In this document: piece after piece, positions 22,263 through 31,361 of the stretch | How the letters are laid out: each line of letters opens with the position of its first letter | How positions within the stretch are numbered: the stretch's first letter is position 1 | DNA from: Oscillospiraceae bacterium | GTDB taxonomy: Bacteria > Bacillota > Clostridia > Oscillospirales > Oscillospiraceae | Length of the DNA stretch: 64,000 bases | Direction of reading: 5' to 3' | Assembly: GCA_017540645.1 (NCBI GenBank) | Contig: JAFYAQ010000012.1 | Span: forward strand, 58,628-122,627 | Position numbers and translations under genes: made by a program | Notes under the pieces: generated by a model | Seen by the model: only the letters and a program-made list of their open reading frames with translations | The model's database searches: none | Told to the model about the DNA's origin: nothing

Positions 22263-23921
22263 ATGGATTATAAAGCAGAGTATGAACGATGGCTTGAGAA
22301 AACCGAGGGCGACGTATTGGATGAACTGAAGCGCATGGATGAAGCGGCGGTGGAAGACGCTTTTTACCGGGATCTCGCTTTTGGCACCGGGGGACTCCGG
22401 GGGATCATCGGCGCCGGGACGAATCGCATGAACATCTATGTGGTCGCCAAAGCCAGCCAGGGCCTGGCAAACACCCTCGGGCCGGGTGCCAGCGTTGTCA
22501 TCGGCTATGACAGCCGCATCAAATCCGAGACCTTTGCCAAGGTAGCCGCCGGCGTGTTTGCGGCCAACGGCCTGACGGTCCACATTTGGCCGAAGCTGCT
22601 GCCTGTGCCCACGGTGAGCTTTTCGGTGAGAGAGCTGAAAGCCTCTGCCGGCGTTATGATCACGGCCAGCCACAACCCGTCGAAATACAACGGGTATAAA
22701 GTCTACGGACCCGACGGCTGCCAGATCACCACAGAGACGGCGGCGGCTGTGCTGAAAAAGATCCATGAGCTGGATATCTTTGCCGATGTGAAAAGGTTGG
22801 ACTACGAGGAAGCGATGGAGCAGGGGAGGATCCGGTACATCCGGCCGGAGGTCCTGACTTCCTATGCAGAGACGGTAAAGGCCCAGTCGGTCCTGTTCGG
22901 CGACGGGATCGATACCGATGTGGCCATTGTTTATTCCCCTCTCAACGGTACCGGCCTGGTCCCGGTTACGAGGGTATTGGAAGAGAGCGGCTTCACCCAT
23001 ATCACGGTGGTCGAAGAACAGAGAGATCCCGACGGGAACTTCCCCACCTGCCCCTACCCGAACCCGGAGATCCGGGAAGCCATGGAGCTGGGACTGCGGT
23101 ATTGTGAGAAAACCGGCGCCGATCTTCTCCTGGCGACGGATCCGGATTGCGACCGCTGCGGGATCGCGGTAAAAACGGCGGGCGGCGACTATCGGCTGCT
23201 CTCCGGAAACGAAGTGGGTCTGCTCCTTTTGGATTACATCTGTTCCCAGCGGGCAAAGCATGGGAAGATGCCGAGAAAACCGGTGTTTATCAAGACGATC
23301 GTCACCATGGATCTGGCGGAGAAAATCGCGGATCACTACGGCGTTGCAACGATAAACGTGCTGACCGGCTTCAAATATATCGGGGAAGTGATCGGTCAGC
23401 TGGAGAAGGAGGGCCGGGCGGAAGACTTCGTCTGCGGCTTTGAGGAATCCTACGGCTATCTGACGGGATCTTATGTGCGGGACAAGGACGCGGTCAACGC
23501 GGCCTTCATGATCTGCGAGATGTTTGCCTTTTACAAGACTCGGGGCATCCGCCTGTCGGAAAAGCTGGACGAACTGTACAGGACATACGGCTTTTGCCTG
23601 AACACGCTCCACTCCTATGAGTATGACGGATCGGCGGGAATGGCAAAGATGAAGGAGATCATGGCCTGTTTCCACAAGGGACTGGATTCTATTGCCGGTG
23701 AGTCGGTGGTCCGAACAGAGGATTACAGCCTCGGCCTGCATGGACTTCCTAAATCGGATGTTCTCAAGTTCTATACGAACAACGGTTCGCTTGTCATACG
23801 CCCCTCCGGCACGGAGCCGAAGCTGAAGGTCTATATCAGCGTCACAGCGGAGGATCGAACGACAGCCATAAGGATCGAAGAAGAAACGGTCCGGGAGCTC
23901 AATTCCATCCTGAGCATATAA
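22263..23921 (+). CDS. Phosphohexomutase (phosphomannomutase/phosphoglucomutase)
   Basis: 552-residue alpha-D-phosphohexomutase, the long form common in Firmicutes (PgcA-like). Blocks: GTGGLRGIIGAGTNRMN near residues 42-58, the catalytic serine in TASHNPSKYNGYK (about 137-149), the metal loop DPDCDRCG (about 296-303), sugar-binding GFEESYGYL, and phosphate-binding RPSGTEPKLKVYI near the C-terminus. In this operon it most likely makes mannose-1-P for ManC; it may also interconvert glucose phosphates. It is the last gene before a strong terminator. Confidence 0.94.
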   Translation: MDYKAEYERWLEKTEGDVLDELKRMDEAAVEDAFYRDLAFGTGGLRGIIGAGTNRMNIYVVAKASQGLANTLGPGASVVIGYDSRIKSETFAKVAAGVFAANGLTVHIWPKLLPVPTVSFSVRELKASAGVMITASHNPSKYNGYKVYGPDGCQITTETAAAVLKKIHELDIFADVKRLDYEEAMEQGRIRYIRPEVLTSYAETVKAQSVLFGDGIDTDVAIVYSPLNGTGLVPVTRVLEESGFTHITVVEEQRDPDGNFPTCPYPNPEIREAMELGLRYCEKTGADLLLATDPDCDRCGIAVKTAGGDYRLLSGNEVGLLLLDYICSQRAKHGKMPRKPVFIKTIVTMDLAEKIADHYGVATINVLTGFKYIGEVIGQLEKEGRAEDFVCGFEESYGYLTGSYVRDKDAVNAAFMICEMFAFYKTRGIRLSEKLDELYRTYGFCLNTLHSYEYDGSAGMAKMKEIMACFHKGLDSIAGESVVRTEDYSLGLHGLPKSDVLKFYTNNGSLVIRPSGTEPKLKVYISVTAEDRTTAIRIEEETVRELNSILSI

Positions 23922-23940
23922 AACTATCGGTATTCACAGC

Positions 23941-23989
23941 GCTTTCTGATGAACGTCCCCGCGGCCGGGCTCATCAGAAAGCGTTTTTA
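23941..23989 (+). terminator. Terminator after the GDP-fucose supply operon
   Basis: A perfect 13-bp stem, CGCTTTCTGATGA (23941-23953) with TCATCAGAAAGCG (23972-23984), followed by five T residues. It divides the locus into a sugar-nucleotide part and a glycan-assembly part. Confidence 0.94.
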
Positions 23990-24011
23990 TGTAAATCTTT
24001 TGAATTGAATA

Positions 24012-24040
24012 TTGCTAAGAGGTCCCATTTCTGATATGAT
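24012..24040 (+). promoter_or_regulatory. Promoter of the glycan-assembly operon
   Basis: TTGCTA (24012-24017), 17 bases, TATGAT (24035-24040), about 60 bases before the aminotransferase ATG in an AT-rich stretch. Confidence 0.65.
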
Positions 24041-24102
24041 TACTCTTAATATAAGGCTTACAATTTACCAACGAAGAAACATAAAAAATCGAGGAGAAAA
24101 CA

Positions 24103-25431
24103 ATGGCTGACAGAAACATTAGCTTTAGCCCGCCGGATATTTCCGAGCTGGAAATTGCCGAGGTCGTGGAGGCGCTGAGAAGCGGCTGGATCACCACCGG
24201 ACCGCGTACCAAGCTGCTGGAGCGCCGTCTGGCCGCGTATATTGCGACCGGTGCCACTGACGTTGACTGCACGACACAGGAGGCCGTGGAAAAGTACGGC
24301 AATCGGGTGGTGTGCCTGAGCAGCGCTACGGCGTCGGAGGAAATGAATCTGCGAATGCTGGGCATCGGCCCCGGTGACGAAGTGATCGTCCCCGCGTATA
24401 CATACACCGCCTCCGCGTCCGCCGCTCTCCACTGCGGGGCCAGCGTAAAGTTTGTGGACGTCCAGAAGGACGGAGATTCCGCCTCCCATATGCCGGAGAT
24501 GGATTACGACAAACTGGAGCAGGCCATCGGCCCGAAGACGAAGGCCATTGTGGCCGTGGATCTGGGCGGCATTGTCTGCGACTATGATCGGATTTTTGAG
24601 ATCGTCAATTCTCACCGGGAGCTGTTCACCCCCTTGGAGGATGAATCGACTCCGCTTTCGTCCCTGTCCTCCCGAATTCAAAAAGCACTGGGGCGGATCG
24701 CCGTTGTGGCGGACAGCGCCCACAGCCTGGGAGCCAGCCGCATCGTCGGCGGAGAGAAGAAGTATTGCGGCGCCATCGCGGACTTTACCTCTTTCAGCTT
24801 CCACGCGGTCAAAAATTTCACCACGGCCGAAGGCGGCGCCAGTACTTGGCTGCCCCTGGACGGGATCGACGACGGGGAAATCTACAAGATGTACCAGCTG
24901 CTGTCTCTCCACGGGCAGAGCAAGGACGCTCTCGCCAAGACGAAAAAGGGGAGCTGGGAGTACGACATTATCGGGCCCTGGTATAAGTGCAATATGACGG
25001 ACATCATGGCGGCCATCGGCCTGCGGCAGCTGGACCGGTATTTAGGCCTCCTGGCACGCAGAGCGGAGATCATGAAAAAGTATGATGAGACCTGTGATGC
25101 TCTGGGCATTTCCCATCTGGTGCATCATACGGGGAATATGGATTCCTGCAACCATCTGTACCTGATCCGGATACCGGGGATCGGGGAAGAGGAGAGAAAT
25201 CGAATCATGGAGAGGATGGGAGAGGCCGGGGTAGCTACAAACGTCCATTTCAAGCCCCTTCCTATGATGACGGCCTATCGGCAGATGAGCGGGGGGATAG
25301 AAAACTTCCCCAACAGCTACGATTACTATAAAAACCTGATCACGCTGCCCTTCTATTCGCGGCTGAGCGACGAAGATGTTGAGTACGTTTGCCGCGCATT
25401 GAAAGAAGCCGTGAAAGCGGTTAGAGGATAA
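24103..25431 (+). CDS. DegT/DnrJ/EryC1/StrS family sugar aminotransferase
   Basis: PLP enzyme of about 442 residues that moves an amino group to a keto-sugar nucleotide. N-terminus FSPPDISELEIAEVVEALRSGWITTGPRTKLLE is typical; SSATASEE is the cofactor phosphate loop; DSAHSLGA holds the PLP aspartate; SFHAVKNFTTAEGG holds the PLP lysine. It is longer than most relatives (about 370-400) because of insertions near residues 45-65 and around SHRELFTPLEDESTPLSSLSSR. No 4,6-dehydratase for a UDP sugar lies beside it, so its keto-sugar comes from elsewhere or from the Gmd product. A GNAT and an ATP-grasp enzyme follow, suggesting that the new amine is acylated. Confidence 0.92.
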   Translation: MADRNISFSPPDISELEIAEVVEALRSGWITTGPRTKLLERRLAAYIATGATDVDCTTQEAVEKYGNRVVCLSSATASEEMNLRMLGIGPGDEVIVPAYTYTASASAALHCGASVKFVDVQKDGDSASHMPEMDYDKLEQAIGPKTKAIVAVDLGGIVCDYDRIFEIVNSHRELFTPLEDESTPLSSLSSRIQKALGRIAVVADSAHSLGASRIVGGEKKYCGAIADFTSFSFHAVKNFTTAEGGASTWLPLDGIDDGEIYKMYQLLSLHGQSKDALAKTKKGSWEYDIIGPWYKCNMTDIMAAIGLRQLDRYLGLLARRAEIMKKYDETCDALGISHLVHHTGNMDSCNHLYLIRIPGIGEEERNRIMERMGEAGVATNVHFKPLPMMTAYRQMSGGIENFPNSYDYYKNLITLPFYSRLSDEDVEYVCRALKEAVKAVRG

Positions 25432-25435
25432 TTTC

Positions 25436-25906
25436 GTGTACGAAATGAAGAAAGTCAGCAAGCTGGATATTCCGGGATTGATTACCGTGGCGCGGATACT
25501 GAATGCCTGCGGCAGGGACATGGCCCAAAAATATGATCTGCACCACTGGGACAATCCTTTCATAAAGTCGCTTCTTATCGTTGCTCGGTGCGGCATGAAA
25601 AACAGCATTTATCTTATCTATGACGGCGACAGACCGGTAGGGACGTTTATGACAAAGCGGGAAGGGGATTCCCTTCATTTTGAAAAGCTGGGAACGCTTC
25701 CTTCAGAATCGGGAAAAGGCGTCGGATCATTTAGCATGGAGAAAATCGAAGAGATTGCGAAGACATCCGGCTGCAAGAAAGTAATCATGGAAGTCTATGA
25801 GCCAAGCCAACACGCCATCTCGTTTTATATCCACAAGGGCTATATGATTGTCGGAACCATGGACACCCTGAAATACAAAGAAGTCAAAATGGAAAAGAGA
25901 ATTTGA
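25436..25906 (+). CDS. GNAT family N-acetyltransferase
   Basis: 156 residues with the GNAT pattern: KLGTLPSESGKGVGSFSMEKIEEIAKTSG forms the acetyl-CoA loop region (variant of QxxGxG/A), then KKVIMEVYEPSQHAISFYIHKGYMIVGTMDTLKYKEV. GTG 25436 is used because AGAGGA sits 6 bases upstream; ATG 25445 would be too far. Four bases separate it from the DegT stop and 3 bases from the next gene. The likely job is acyl transfer to the amino group made by the DegT enzyme. Confidence 0.85.
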   Translation: MYEMKKVSKLDIPGLITVARILNACGRDMAQKYDLHHWDNPFIKSLLIVARCGMKNSIYLIYDGDRPVGTFMTKREGDSLHFEKLGTLPSESGKGVGSFSMEKIEEIAKTSGCKKVIMEVYEPSQHAISFYIHKGYMIVGTMDTLKYKEVKMEKRI

Positions 25907-25909
25907 CGG

Positions 25910-27094
25910 ATGAAAAAACTCTTAGTTATCGGTGCCGGTTTTCTTCAGGATTATGTCATACAGAAGGCTGTGTCAATGGGTTATGAAACATTGACCGTTG
26001 ACGCGGATCCTCATGCGATCGGTTTTTCTCATGCTCATAAGCATGCCGTTGTAAATATCGTCGATGAGAAGGCATGTTTAGAATACGCAAAAGCAGAGCG
26101 GGTGGATGGCGTTCTCACCGCAGCTACTGACTTCGGAGTCCTCTCAGCGGCGTATGTGGCGCAGGAGATGGGATTGCCCGGCCTGAAGTATGAAGTTGCC
26201 CAGCTTATCAAAAATAAGTATAGAGTCCGTAAATGCCTGTATGAAGCCCATGTGGATGATACGGAGCAGGCATACGAGGTAAATGCGGATACGGACATTG
26301 ACGATCTTGCCCGGAAGCTGACGTATCCCGTCATGGTGAAACCGTGCGACGGCTCGGGCAGCCGCGGGGCAAGCCGGGTGGACGCCCCCTCCGATCTCCC
26401 CAAGGCCTGCGCTTATGCCATGAACGGATCCATTACGCACCGGGCGGAGATTGAGACCTTTATCTTCGGACAGGAGTACGGCGCGGAAAGTCTGGTGGTC
26501 AACGGACAGGTCCATGTCCTTGGCATCATGAAAAAATGGATGACGAAGCCCCCTTATTATGCGGAACTGGGTCATGCCATTCCCTGCGGTCTGCCTCAAG
26601 AGGTGGAGAAGAAGGCCTGGGCCGCTGTGAAAAAAGCGATCGAAACGCTGGGGATCAACTTCGGCTCTGTCAATATGGATATGCTGATTACCGCTGACGG
26701 CAAAGTCTATATTGTCGATATCGGCGCTCGGATGGGCGGGAACATGATCGGCCCTTGCGTGATCCCCTATGGCACCGGCGTGGACTATGTAGGTGCCATG
26801 ATTCAGAACGCTGTCGGCGATCCCGTTGACCTGGGTGCAAAGGAGCATGGGGCTGTGGCAACCAAGCTCCTAGCCTTCCCCGAAGGAATCGTGAAGCACC
26901 TGCCGGATATGAAAGCCATAGAGAAACGGTATGACGTTGAGATCTACCATCATATGTCGGAGGGAATGAAAGTCAACGAATATCACACAAACTTGGATGG
27001 CTGCGGATATGTTGTTGCAAAAGGGAAGTCGGCGGTTGAAGCAGAGAAAAGAGCAGCTGCTGCCTTAACAGAGATAAGGGAGGAAGCATTCTGA
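25910..27094 (+). CDS. ATP-grasp enzyme of the glycan locus
   Basis: 394 residues, carboxylate-amine/thiol ligase fold (carbamoyl-phosphate synthase/D-Ala ligase type). N-terminal pre-grasp domain GAGFLQDYVIQKAVSMGYETLTVD; ATP-grasp core with IKNKYRVRKCL, YPVMVKPCDGSGSRGASRVD (ATP lysine and glycine loop), EYGAESLVVNGQV, and the metal-binding DMLITADGKVYIVDIGARMGGN. Such enzymes join a carboxylic acid to an amine using ATP. Here the neighbours are a sugar aminotransferase and a GNAT, so attachment of an amino acid or other acid to an amino sugar is a fair inference. It abuts the PglC-like gene downstream. Confidence 0.88.
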   Translation: MKKLLVIGAGFLQDYVIQKAVSMGYETLTVDADPHAIGFSHAHKHAVVNIVDEKACLEYAKAERVDGVLTAATDFGVLSAAYVAQEMGLPGLKYEVAQLIKNKYRVRKCLYEAHVDDTEQAYEVNADTDIDDLARKLTYPVMVKPCDGSGSRGASRVDAPSDLPKACAYAMNGSITHRAEIETFIFGQEYGAESLVVNGQVHVLGIMKKWMTKPPYYAELGHAIPCGLPQEVEKKAWAAVKKAIETLGINFGSVNMDMLITADGKVYIVDIGARMGGNMIGPCVIPYGTGVDYVGAMIQNAVGDPVDLGAKEHGAVATKLLAFPEGIVKHLPDMKAIEKRYDVEIYHHMSEGMKVNEYHTNLDGCGYVVAKGKSAVEAEKRAAAALTEIREEAF

Positions 27095-27096
27095 GT

Positions 27097-27756
27097 ATGG
27101 TCGATGAAACAAAAAAAGCGGAAGAAGCATATCAGAAAAGCAAGAGCAAAAAAGGATACAAGGGGTTTTATCAGCTCGGAGTAAAAAGGGCGATTGATGT
27201 GATCGTCTGTATTATCGCCCTCCCCTTTGTCTTGATTATTATGCTTCCTTTGGCAATTGCCATCAAGGCGGAAGACAGAGGACCCCTGTTCTACCGCTCA
27301 ATGCGTTTAGGAAAAGGCTTCAAGGAATTCGGGATGCTGAAGTTCCGCTCTATGAAAGTGAATTCCCCGGATCTCCGGAATGAAGATGGCAGCACCTTCA
27401 ATTCCAGAACCGATCCAAGAGTTACAAAAATAGGCCACATCCTGAGGGAAACCAGTCTGGACGAAATCCCCCAGATCTTCAACGTGCTGGCCGGGCAGAT
27501 GAGTATCATCGGTCCCAGAGCAGGGGATGTTGAATCAAAGGATACGTATCAGGAAGATGAGAAAGATAAGCTTCTGATCCGCCCGGGCATTACAGGATAT
27601 ACACAAGCTTATTACAGGAACGCCTTGGGAGTACGGGAGAAACGTCTGTATGACGCCTGGTATGCCCACAGTGTGAGTTTTGGATTGGATGTAAAGATCT
27701 TTTTCAGAACGATCAAAACCGTACTTACCCATGAAAACGTGTATACGAATGAGTGA
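27097..27756 (+). CDS. PglC/WcaJ-type polyprenyl-phosphate phosphoglycosyl transferase
   Basis: 219-residue bacterial sugar transferase of the small monotopic type (PglC-like). One re-entrant membrane helix near residues 28-50 (AIDVIVCIIALPFVLIIMLP) is followed by the catalytic domain with LKFRSMKVNS, the catalytic Asp-Glu in TSLDEIPQIFNVLAGQMS (about 128-145), GPRAGDV and RPGITGYTQAYYRN. It transfers the first sugar-phosphate from a nucleotide sugar to undecaprenyl phosphate at the inner membrane, starting repeat-unit synthesis. GGGAGGAAG precedes the ATG. A 106-base gap with no recognised site separates it from the next glycosyltransferase. Confidence 0.93.
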   Translation: MVDETKKAEEAYQKSKSKKGYKGFYQLGVKRAIDVIVCIIALPFVLIIMLPLAIAIKAEDRGPLFYRSMRLGKGFKEFGMLKFRSMKVNSPDLRNEDGSTFNSRTDPRVTKIGHILRETSLDEIPQIFNVLAGQMSIIGPRAGDVESKDTYQEDEKDKLLIRPGITGYTQAYYRNALGVREKRLYDAWYAHSVSFGLDVKIFFRTIKTVLTHENVYTNE

Positions 27757-27862
27757 GAATCAGAAAACGGAAAGAATAATAGACGGCAGTCAATAAAAGG
27801 TTTTCCTTGGGTATATAGAGGAAACCGTCATAGACGAAGAGAATAAAAGGCAGGAACGGTCG

Positions 27863-29116
27863 ATGCGGATCTTAAGACTGCGCGCATACTATTTCCCCGA
27901 ACAAGTAGCTTCAAGCCACTTGTTGAAAGATATGGATGCGGAGTATCGAAAACAGGGGGTCGAACAGTTGATCCTTACTCCCATGCCGACCAGAGGGATC
28001 GACGAAGAGCAAAGGAAAGAGTATAAGAAAAAGAGAGTCGAGGTCAGCAATGACGGCCTGATCACGGTGCATCGCTTCCCCATGTTTCGGGAACCGTCCA
28101 ATCCCATGTTGCGGATGTGCCGATACCTTCTCTGCAATGTGATCGAGTATGGCAAGGGGATCCGGTCTGAAAACATCGACTTGGTCTACGCCGCAAGCAC
28201 TCCGCCGATCCAAGGCCTGCTATCCGGCCTTGTTGCCGGTAAGCTTTCCAAAAAGTATGGGCATAAAGTCCCGTTCGTCTATAATCTGCAGGACATTTTT
28301 CCGGATTCGCTTGTCAATGCGGGCATGGCCCGAAAGGGCGGAATGATCTGGCGGATCGGCCGCAGGATGGAGGACGCAACCTATAAAAAAGCCGATAAGA
28401 TCATTGTGATCAGCGAGGGCTTCAAGCGGAACATTATGGCCAAGGGGGTTCCCGAGGAAAAGATCGTCGTCGTTCCCAATTGGGTGGATACGGAAAAGAT
28501 CCGGCCGGTCCCAAGGGCCGAAAACCCGCTCTTTGAAAGGCTTGGTCTGGACAGGAGCAGATTTTATATCTGCTACAGCGGCAACATCGGCCATTCACAA
28601 AATATTCCTCTGCTCCTGGATGCCGCCAAACAATTGGAGACGGAGGCAGCGGATCTCCGCTTTGTTATCATCGGGGAGGGCGCGGAAAAAGCTTTTCTGA
28701 AGGACCAGATAGAAAAGAAACAGATCCAAAACATGATCCTCGCGCCCTTTCAGCCGGCGGAGGATCTGGCCTATGTATTCAGCTTGGGCGACGCCGGACT
28801 GGTGATATCCAAGCCCGGGATCGGCGCCAGTTCCGTTCCCAGCAAGACCTGGAGCATCATGGCAGCCGGAAAACCGGTGATCGCCTCCTTTGATGAGGAT
28901 TCGGAACTGACAGAGCTTCTGCGCACAGAGCAGTGCGGGCTTTGCTCCGATGCGGATGATCTAAGCGGTTTTGTTGCCAACATTTTGCGCATGTATAACG
29001 ACCGGGATACTTGTGTGGCAATGGGCGAACGCGGTCAGCGCTACGCGAAAGAATACTTGAACAAGCAAAGATGTATCGGGATGTATATCGACACGCTTCG
29101 TTCGGCATTGTGTTAG
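27863..29116 (+). CDS. Glycosyltransferase family 4 (WbuB-like)
   Basis: 417 residues, GT-B fold, retaining. The N-terminal half begins RILRLRAYYFPEQVASSHL, as in WbuB-type enzymes that extend lipid-linked sugars. The C-terminal half has ICYSGNIGHSQNIPLLLDA, FVIIGEGAEKAFLKD, and the nucleotide-sugar block ISKPGIGASSVPSKTWSIMAAGKPVIASFDEDSELTELL. It comes just after the initiating PglC-like enzyme, so adding the second sugar is likely. Donor and linkage are unknown. Confidence 0.88.
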   Translation: MRILRLRAYYFPEQVASSHLLKDMDAEYRKQGVEQLILTPMPTRGIDEEQRKEYKKKRVEVSNDGLITVHRFPMFREPSNPMLRMCRYLLCNVIEYGKGIRSENIDLVYAASTPPIQGLLSGLVAGKLSKKYGHKVPFVYNLQDIFPDSLVNAGMARKGGMIWRIGRRMEDATYKKADKIIVISEGFKRNIMAKGVPEEKIVVVPNWVDTEKIRPVPRAENPLFERLGLDRSRFYICYSGNIGHSQNIPLLLDAAKQLETEAADLRFVIIGEGAEKAFLKDQIEKKQIQNMILAPFQPAEDLAYVFSLGDAGLVISKPGIGASSVPSKTWSIMAAGKPVIASFDEDSELTELLRTEQCGLCSDADDLSGFVANILRMYNDRDTCVAMGERGQRYAKEYLNKQRCIGMYIDTLRSALC

Positions 29117-29125
29117 GGAGAAACG

Positions 29126-30187
29126 ATGAAAAAGGTTGTATTATTGGCGCCTACGCCGCCCCCTGCCTCAGGGATCGCCAGTTGGACCGTACGGATGCTG
29201 AACTGCGGGCTGGGGGACAGCTGGGAACCGGTAGTTGTGGATGAAAAGGTGATCGGGAAAAGAGGGGTCTTTGCCCACAGCCGAAGAAATATGATCGAGG
29301 AGACCAAAAGGACCTTGACCATATGGAATGACCTGAAACGCCAACTTCGGGACCCGGACGTAAAGATCGTACAATCCTGCATTCCCCCCAGCACCTACGC
29401 CATGCTGAGAGAGTACCGCTGCATGCAGCTGGCCCACCAGGCGGGGAAAAAATACATCATTCATTATAGAAGCACGCTGCCGAATTATGTGAAACCCGGG
29501 ATAAATGAGACCGTCTATAAACGCCTGTCACAAAAGGCGGATATGGTTTTTGTGCTGAATGGACCCTCCGCTGAAATGGTCGAAAAAACCGTGGGCAAGA
29601 AATATAAGCTGATTCCCAATTTCATTGAGGCCGACGCGATTCGGAAGGACAGGGTGAATATTTCTCCCCGTTTGAGCCGGATCGTGTATGTGGGAGGCGT
29701 GACTCCGTCCAAGGGATGTGATCTTCTCATAGAAAGCGCAAGAGTATTAGGGGACATTGAGTTTCGATTGGTGGGCGGCATCAAAGACAGCATATTGAAA
29801 ATGGACATTCCGTCCAATGTAACGCTTGTCGGAGAGTTGGACAAAAAAGGCGTTGTGGAGGAATTGGAGAGGGCAGACATTTTTGCTTTTTTGTCCAGAT
29901 TTCCCGGCGAGGGCTTTTCCAATGCCCTGTTGGAGGCCATGGCCAACGGCCTGCCCTGCATCGTCACAAACTGGGCGGCCAACGCGGATATGGTCACAGA
30001 CTGTGTTTGCGGCCGCGTGCTCAGAGAAAATACGATCGAGTGCTTTGTGGAAGCGATCAATTCCCTGCGCAGCCCGGACGTCAGAAGAGAAATGAGCGCG
30101 GCCTGTATCTCCCGGGCAGAAAACCACTACTCGGGAAAAAAGGTGATCCGGCAATACGTTGACGCATATGAAGAATTAATGAAATAA
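29126..30187 (+). CDS. Glycosyltransferase family 4
   Basis: 353 residues, GT-B fold. The N-terminus reads LLAPTPPPASGIASWTVRML, and the C-terminal donor domain shows IVYVGGVTPSKGCDLLIESA, then LSRFPGEGFSNALLEAMANGLPCIVTNWAANADMV with the E-x7-E motif (EGFSNALLE) of retaining GT4 enzymes. A GGGAGAAA ribosome site precedes the ATG; it begins 9 bases after the preceding gene. Its specificity cannot be stated. Confidence 0.88.
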   Translation: MKKVVLLAPTPPPASGIASWTVRMLNCGLGDSWEPVVVDEKVIGKRGVFAHSRRNMIEETKRTLTIWNDLKRQLRDPDVKIVQSCIPPSTYAMLREYRCMQLAHQAGKKYIIHYRSTLPNYVKPGINETVYKRLSQKADMVFVLNGPSAEMVEKTVGKKYKLIPNFIEADAIRKDRVNISPRLSRIVYVGGVTPSKGCDLLIESARVLGDIEFRLVGGIKDSILKMDIPSNVTLVGELDKKGVVEELERADIFAFLSRFPGEGFSNALLEAMANGLPCIVTNWAANADMVTDCVCGRVLRENTIECFVEAINSLRSPDVRREMSAACISRAENHYSGKKVIRQYVDAYEELMK

Positions 30188-30200
30188 CAGGTGGTTTGAA

Positions 30201-31349
30201 TTGATAAAAATCGCGTATGTCGTGGACTCAACGATCCCTTCAAAACAGGCCAACAGCGTCCATGCCGTCAAACAGGCCAGAGCTTTTTCCAAGCTGGCGG
30301 AGACGATCCTGATTTGCCGGGAAGCCAGCGAGGAAACAGTCTCCGGCAAGCTTCTGAAGGAATACGGAGTGGAAAAAAGCTTCCGGATCCTTCCGGCCAA
30401 TGTAAGGGCTTCGGGGAGGGCCAAGATCCTTCTGTCTGGGATGAAAGCGGCGCAGCTGGTCAAAAAGGAGAGGAACGTAGACTTTTTATATGGCCGCTCT
30501 GTCCTCTCGCTCTATTTTGCCAGGAATGCGGCCCCCTTTATGTTTGAGGCCCATGATTGGCCGGAGGGAAAGCTGCTGCGCTTTTTCCTGAAGAGAATGC
30601 TGGAGAGCAAAAACTGCCGGGGCCTTGTCACGATCAGCGGAGAGCTGAAAAAGCAATTCCTCCGGGAGTTTCCTTTCCTGCGCGATGAAAACGTTCATGT
30701 GCTGCATGACGGCGCGGATATCCCCGCGTTCACTCCCGAAAAGCTGCCGATAGACAATACCCAAAACGCCGATCCGGAAGTGGTGATCGGATATTTGGGC
30801 CATCTCTATCCCGGCAAGTGTATGGAGATCATTATGGCGGTGGCCAAAAAAAGACCCCAATATGTTTTCCATATCGCCGGCGGGACGGACGAGCTGGTGG
30901 CCTATTGGAACAGGGAGTTGGAAAAGCAGAATATTCGCAACGTTAAGCTCTACGGCTACATCGAGAACAAAGCGGTGGGGGAGTGGTATAACACCTTCCA
31001 CATTTTCCTCCTGCCCATCCAGAAGCATATCATCCTGGGGAACGGGAAGAGAGATATCGGGAAATGGATCTCCCCCTTAAAGCTGTTTGAGGCCATGTCC
31101 TACGGAAAGGCGATCCTGGCCAGCGATCTGCCCACCATCCGGGAGGTCATCGTCGACGGGGTTAACGGCCTGCTGGCAGATCCGGACGACGCTGAGGACT
31201 GGGCCCGCGCGATCGACGAGCTGGTGTGTGATAAAGCCAAACGGGATGCTCTGGGAGCAAAGGCCAGGGAGACGCTGGAAAGCAAGTATACCTGGGACAA
31301 AAGGGCGGCGCAGATCCTCGGATTTCTGGAAAACGCAGCGCCACAATAA
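30201..31349 (+). CDS. Glycosyltransferase family 4
   Basis: 382 residues, GT4-like GT-B enzyme. TTG start at 30201 has AGGTGG 6 bases upstream. N-terminus YVVDSTIPSKQANSVHAVKQARAF; C-terminal donor domain VVIGYLGHLYPGKCMEIIMAVA, then DIGKWISPLKLFEAMSYGKAILASDLPTIREVI with the glutamate pair, as in family 4. Third of three GT4 genes in a row, which fits a repeat unit of at least four to five sugars. Confidence 0.87.
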   Translation: MIKIAYVVDSTIPSKQANSVHAVKQARAFSKLAETILICREASEETVSGKLLKEYGVEKSFRILPANVRASGRAKILLSGMKAAQLVKKERNVDFLYGRSVLSLYFARNAAPFMFEAHDWPEGKLLRFFLKRMLESKNCRGLVTISGELKKQFLREFPFLRDENVHVLHDGADIPAFTPEKLPIDNTQNADPEVVIGYLGHLYPGKCMEIIMAVAKKRPQYVFHIAGGTDELVAYWNRELEKQNIRNVKLYGYIENKAVGEWYNTFHIFLLPIQKHIILGNGKRDIGKWISPLKLFEAMSYGKAILASDLPTIREVIVDGVNGLLADPDDAEDWARAIDELVCDKAKRDALGAKARETLESKYTWDKRAAQILGFLENAAPQ

Positions 31350-31361
31350 GGATTTAACAGT

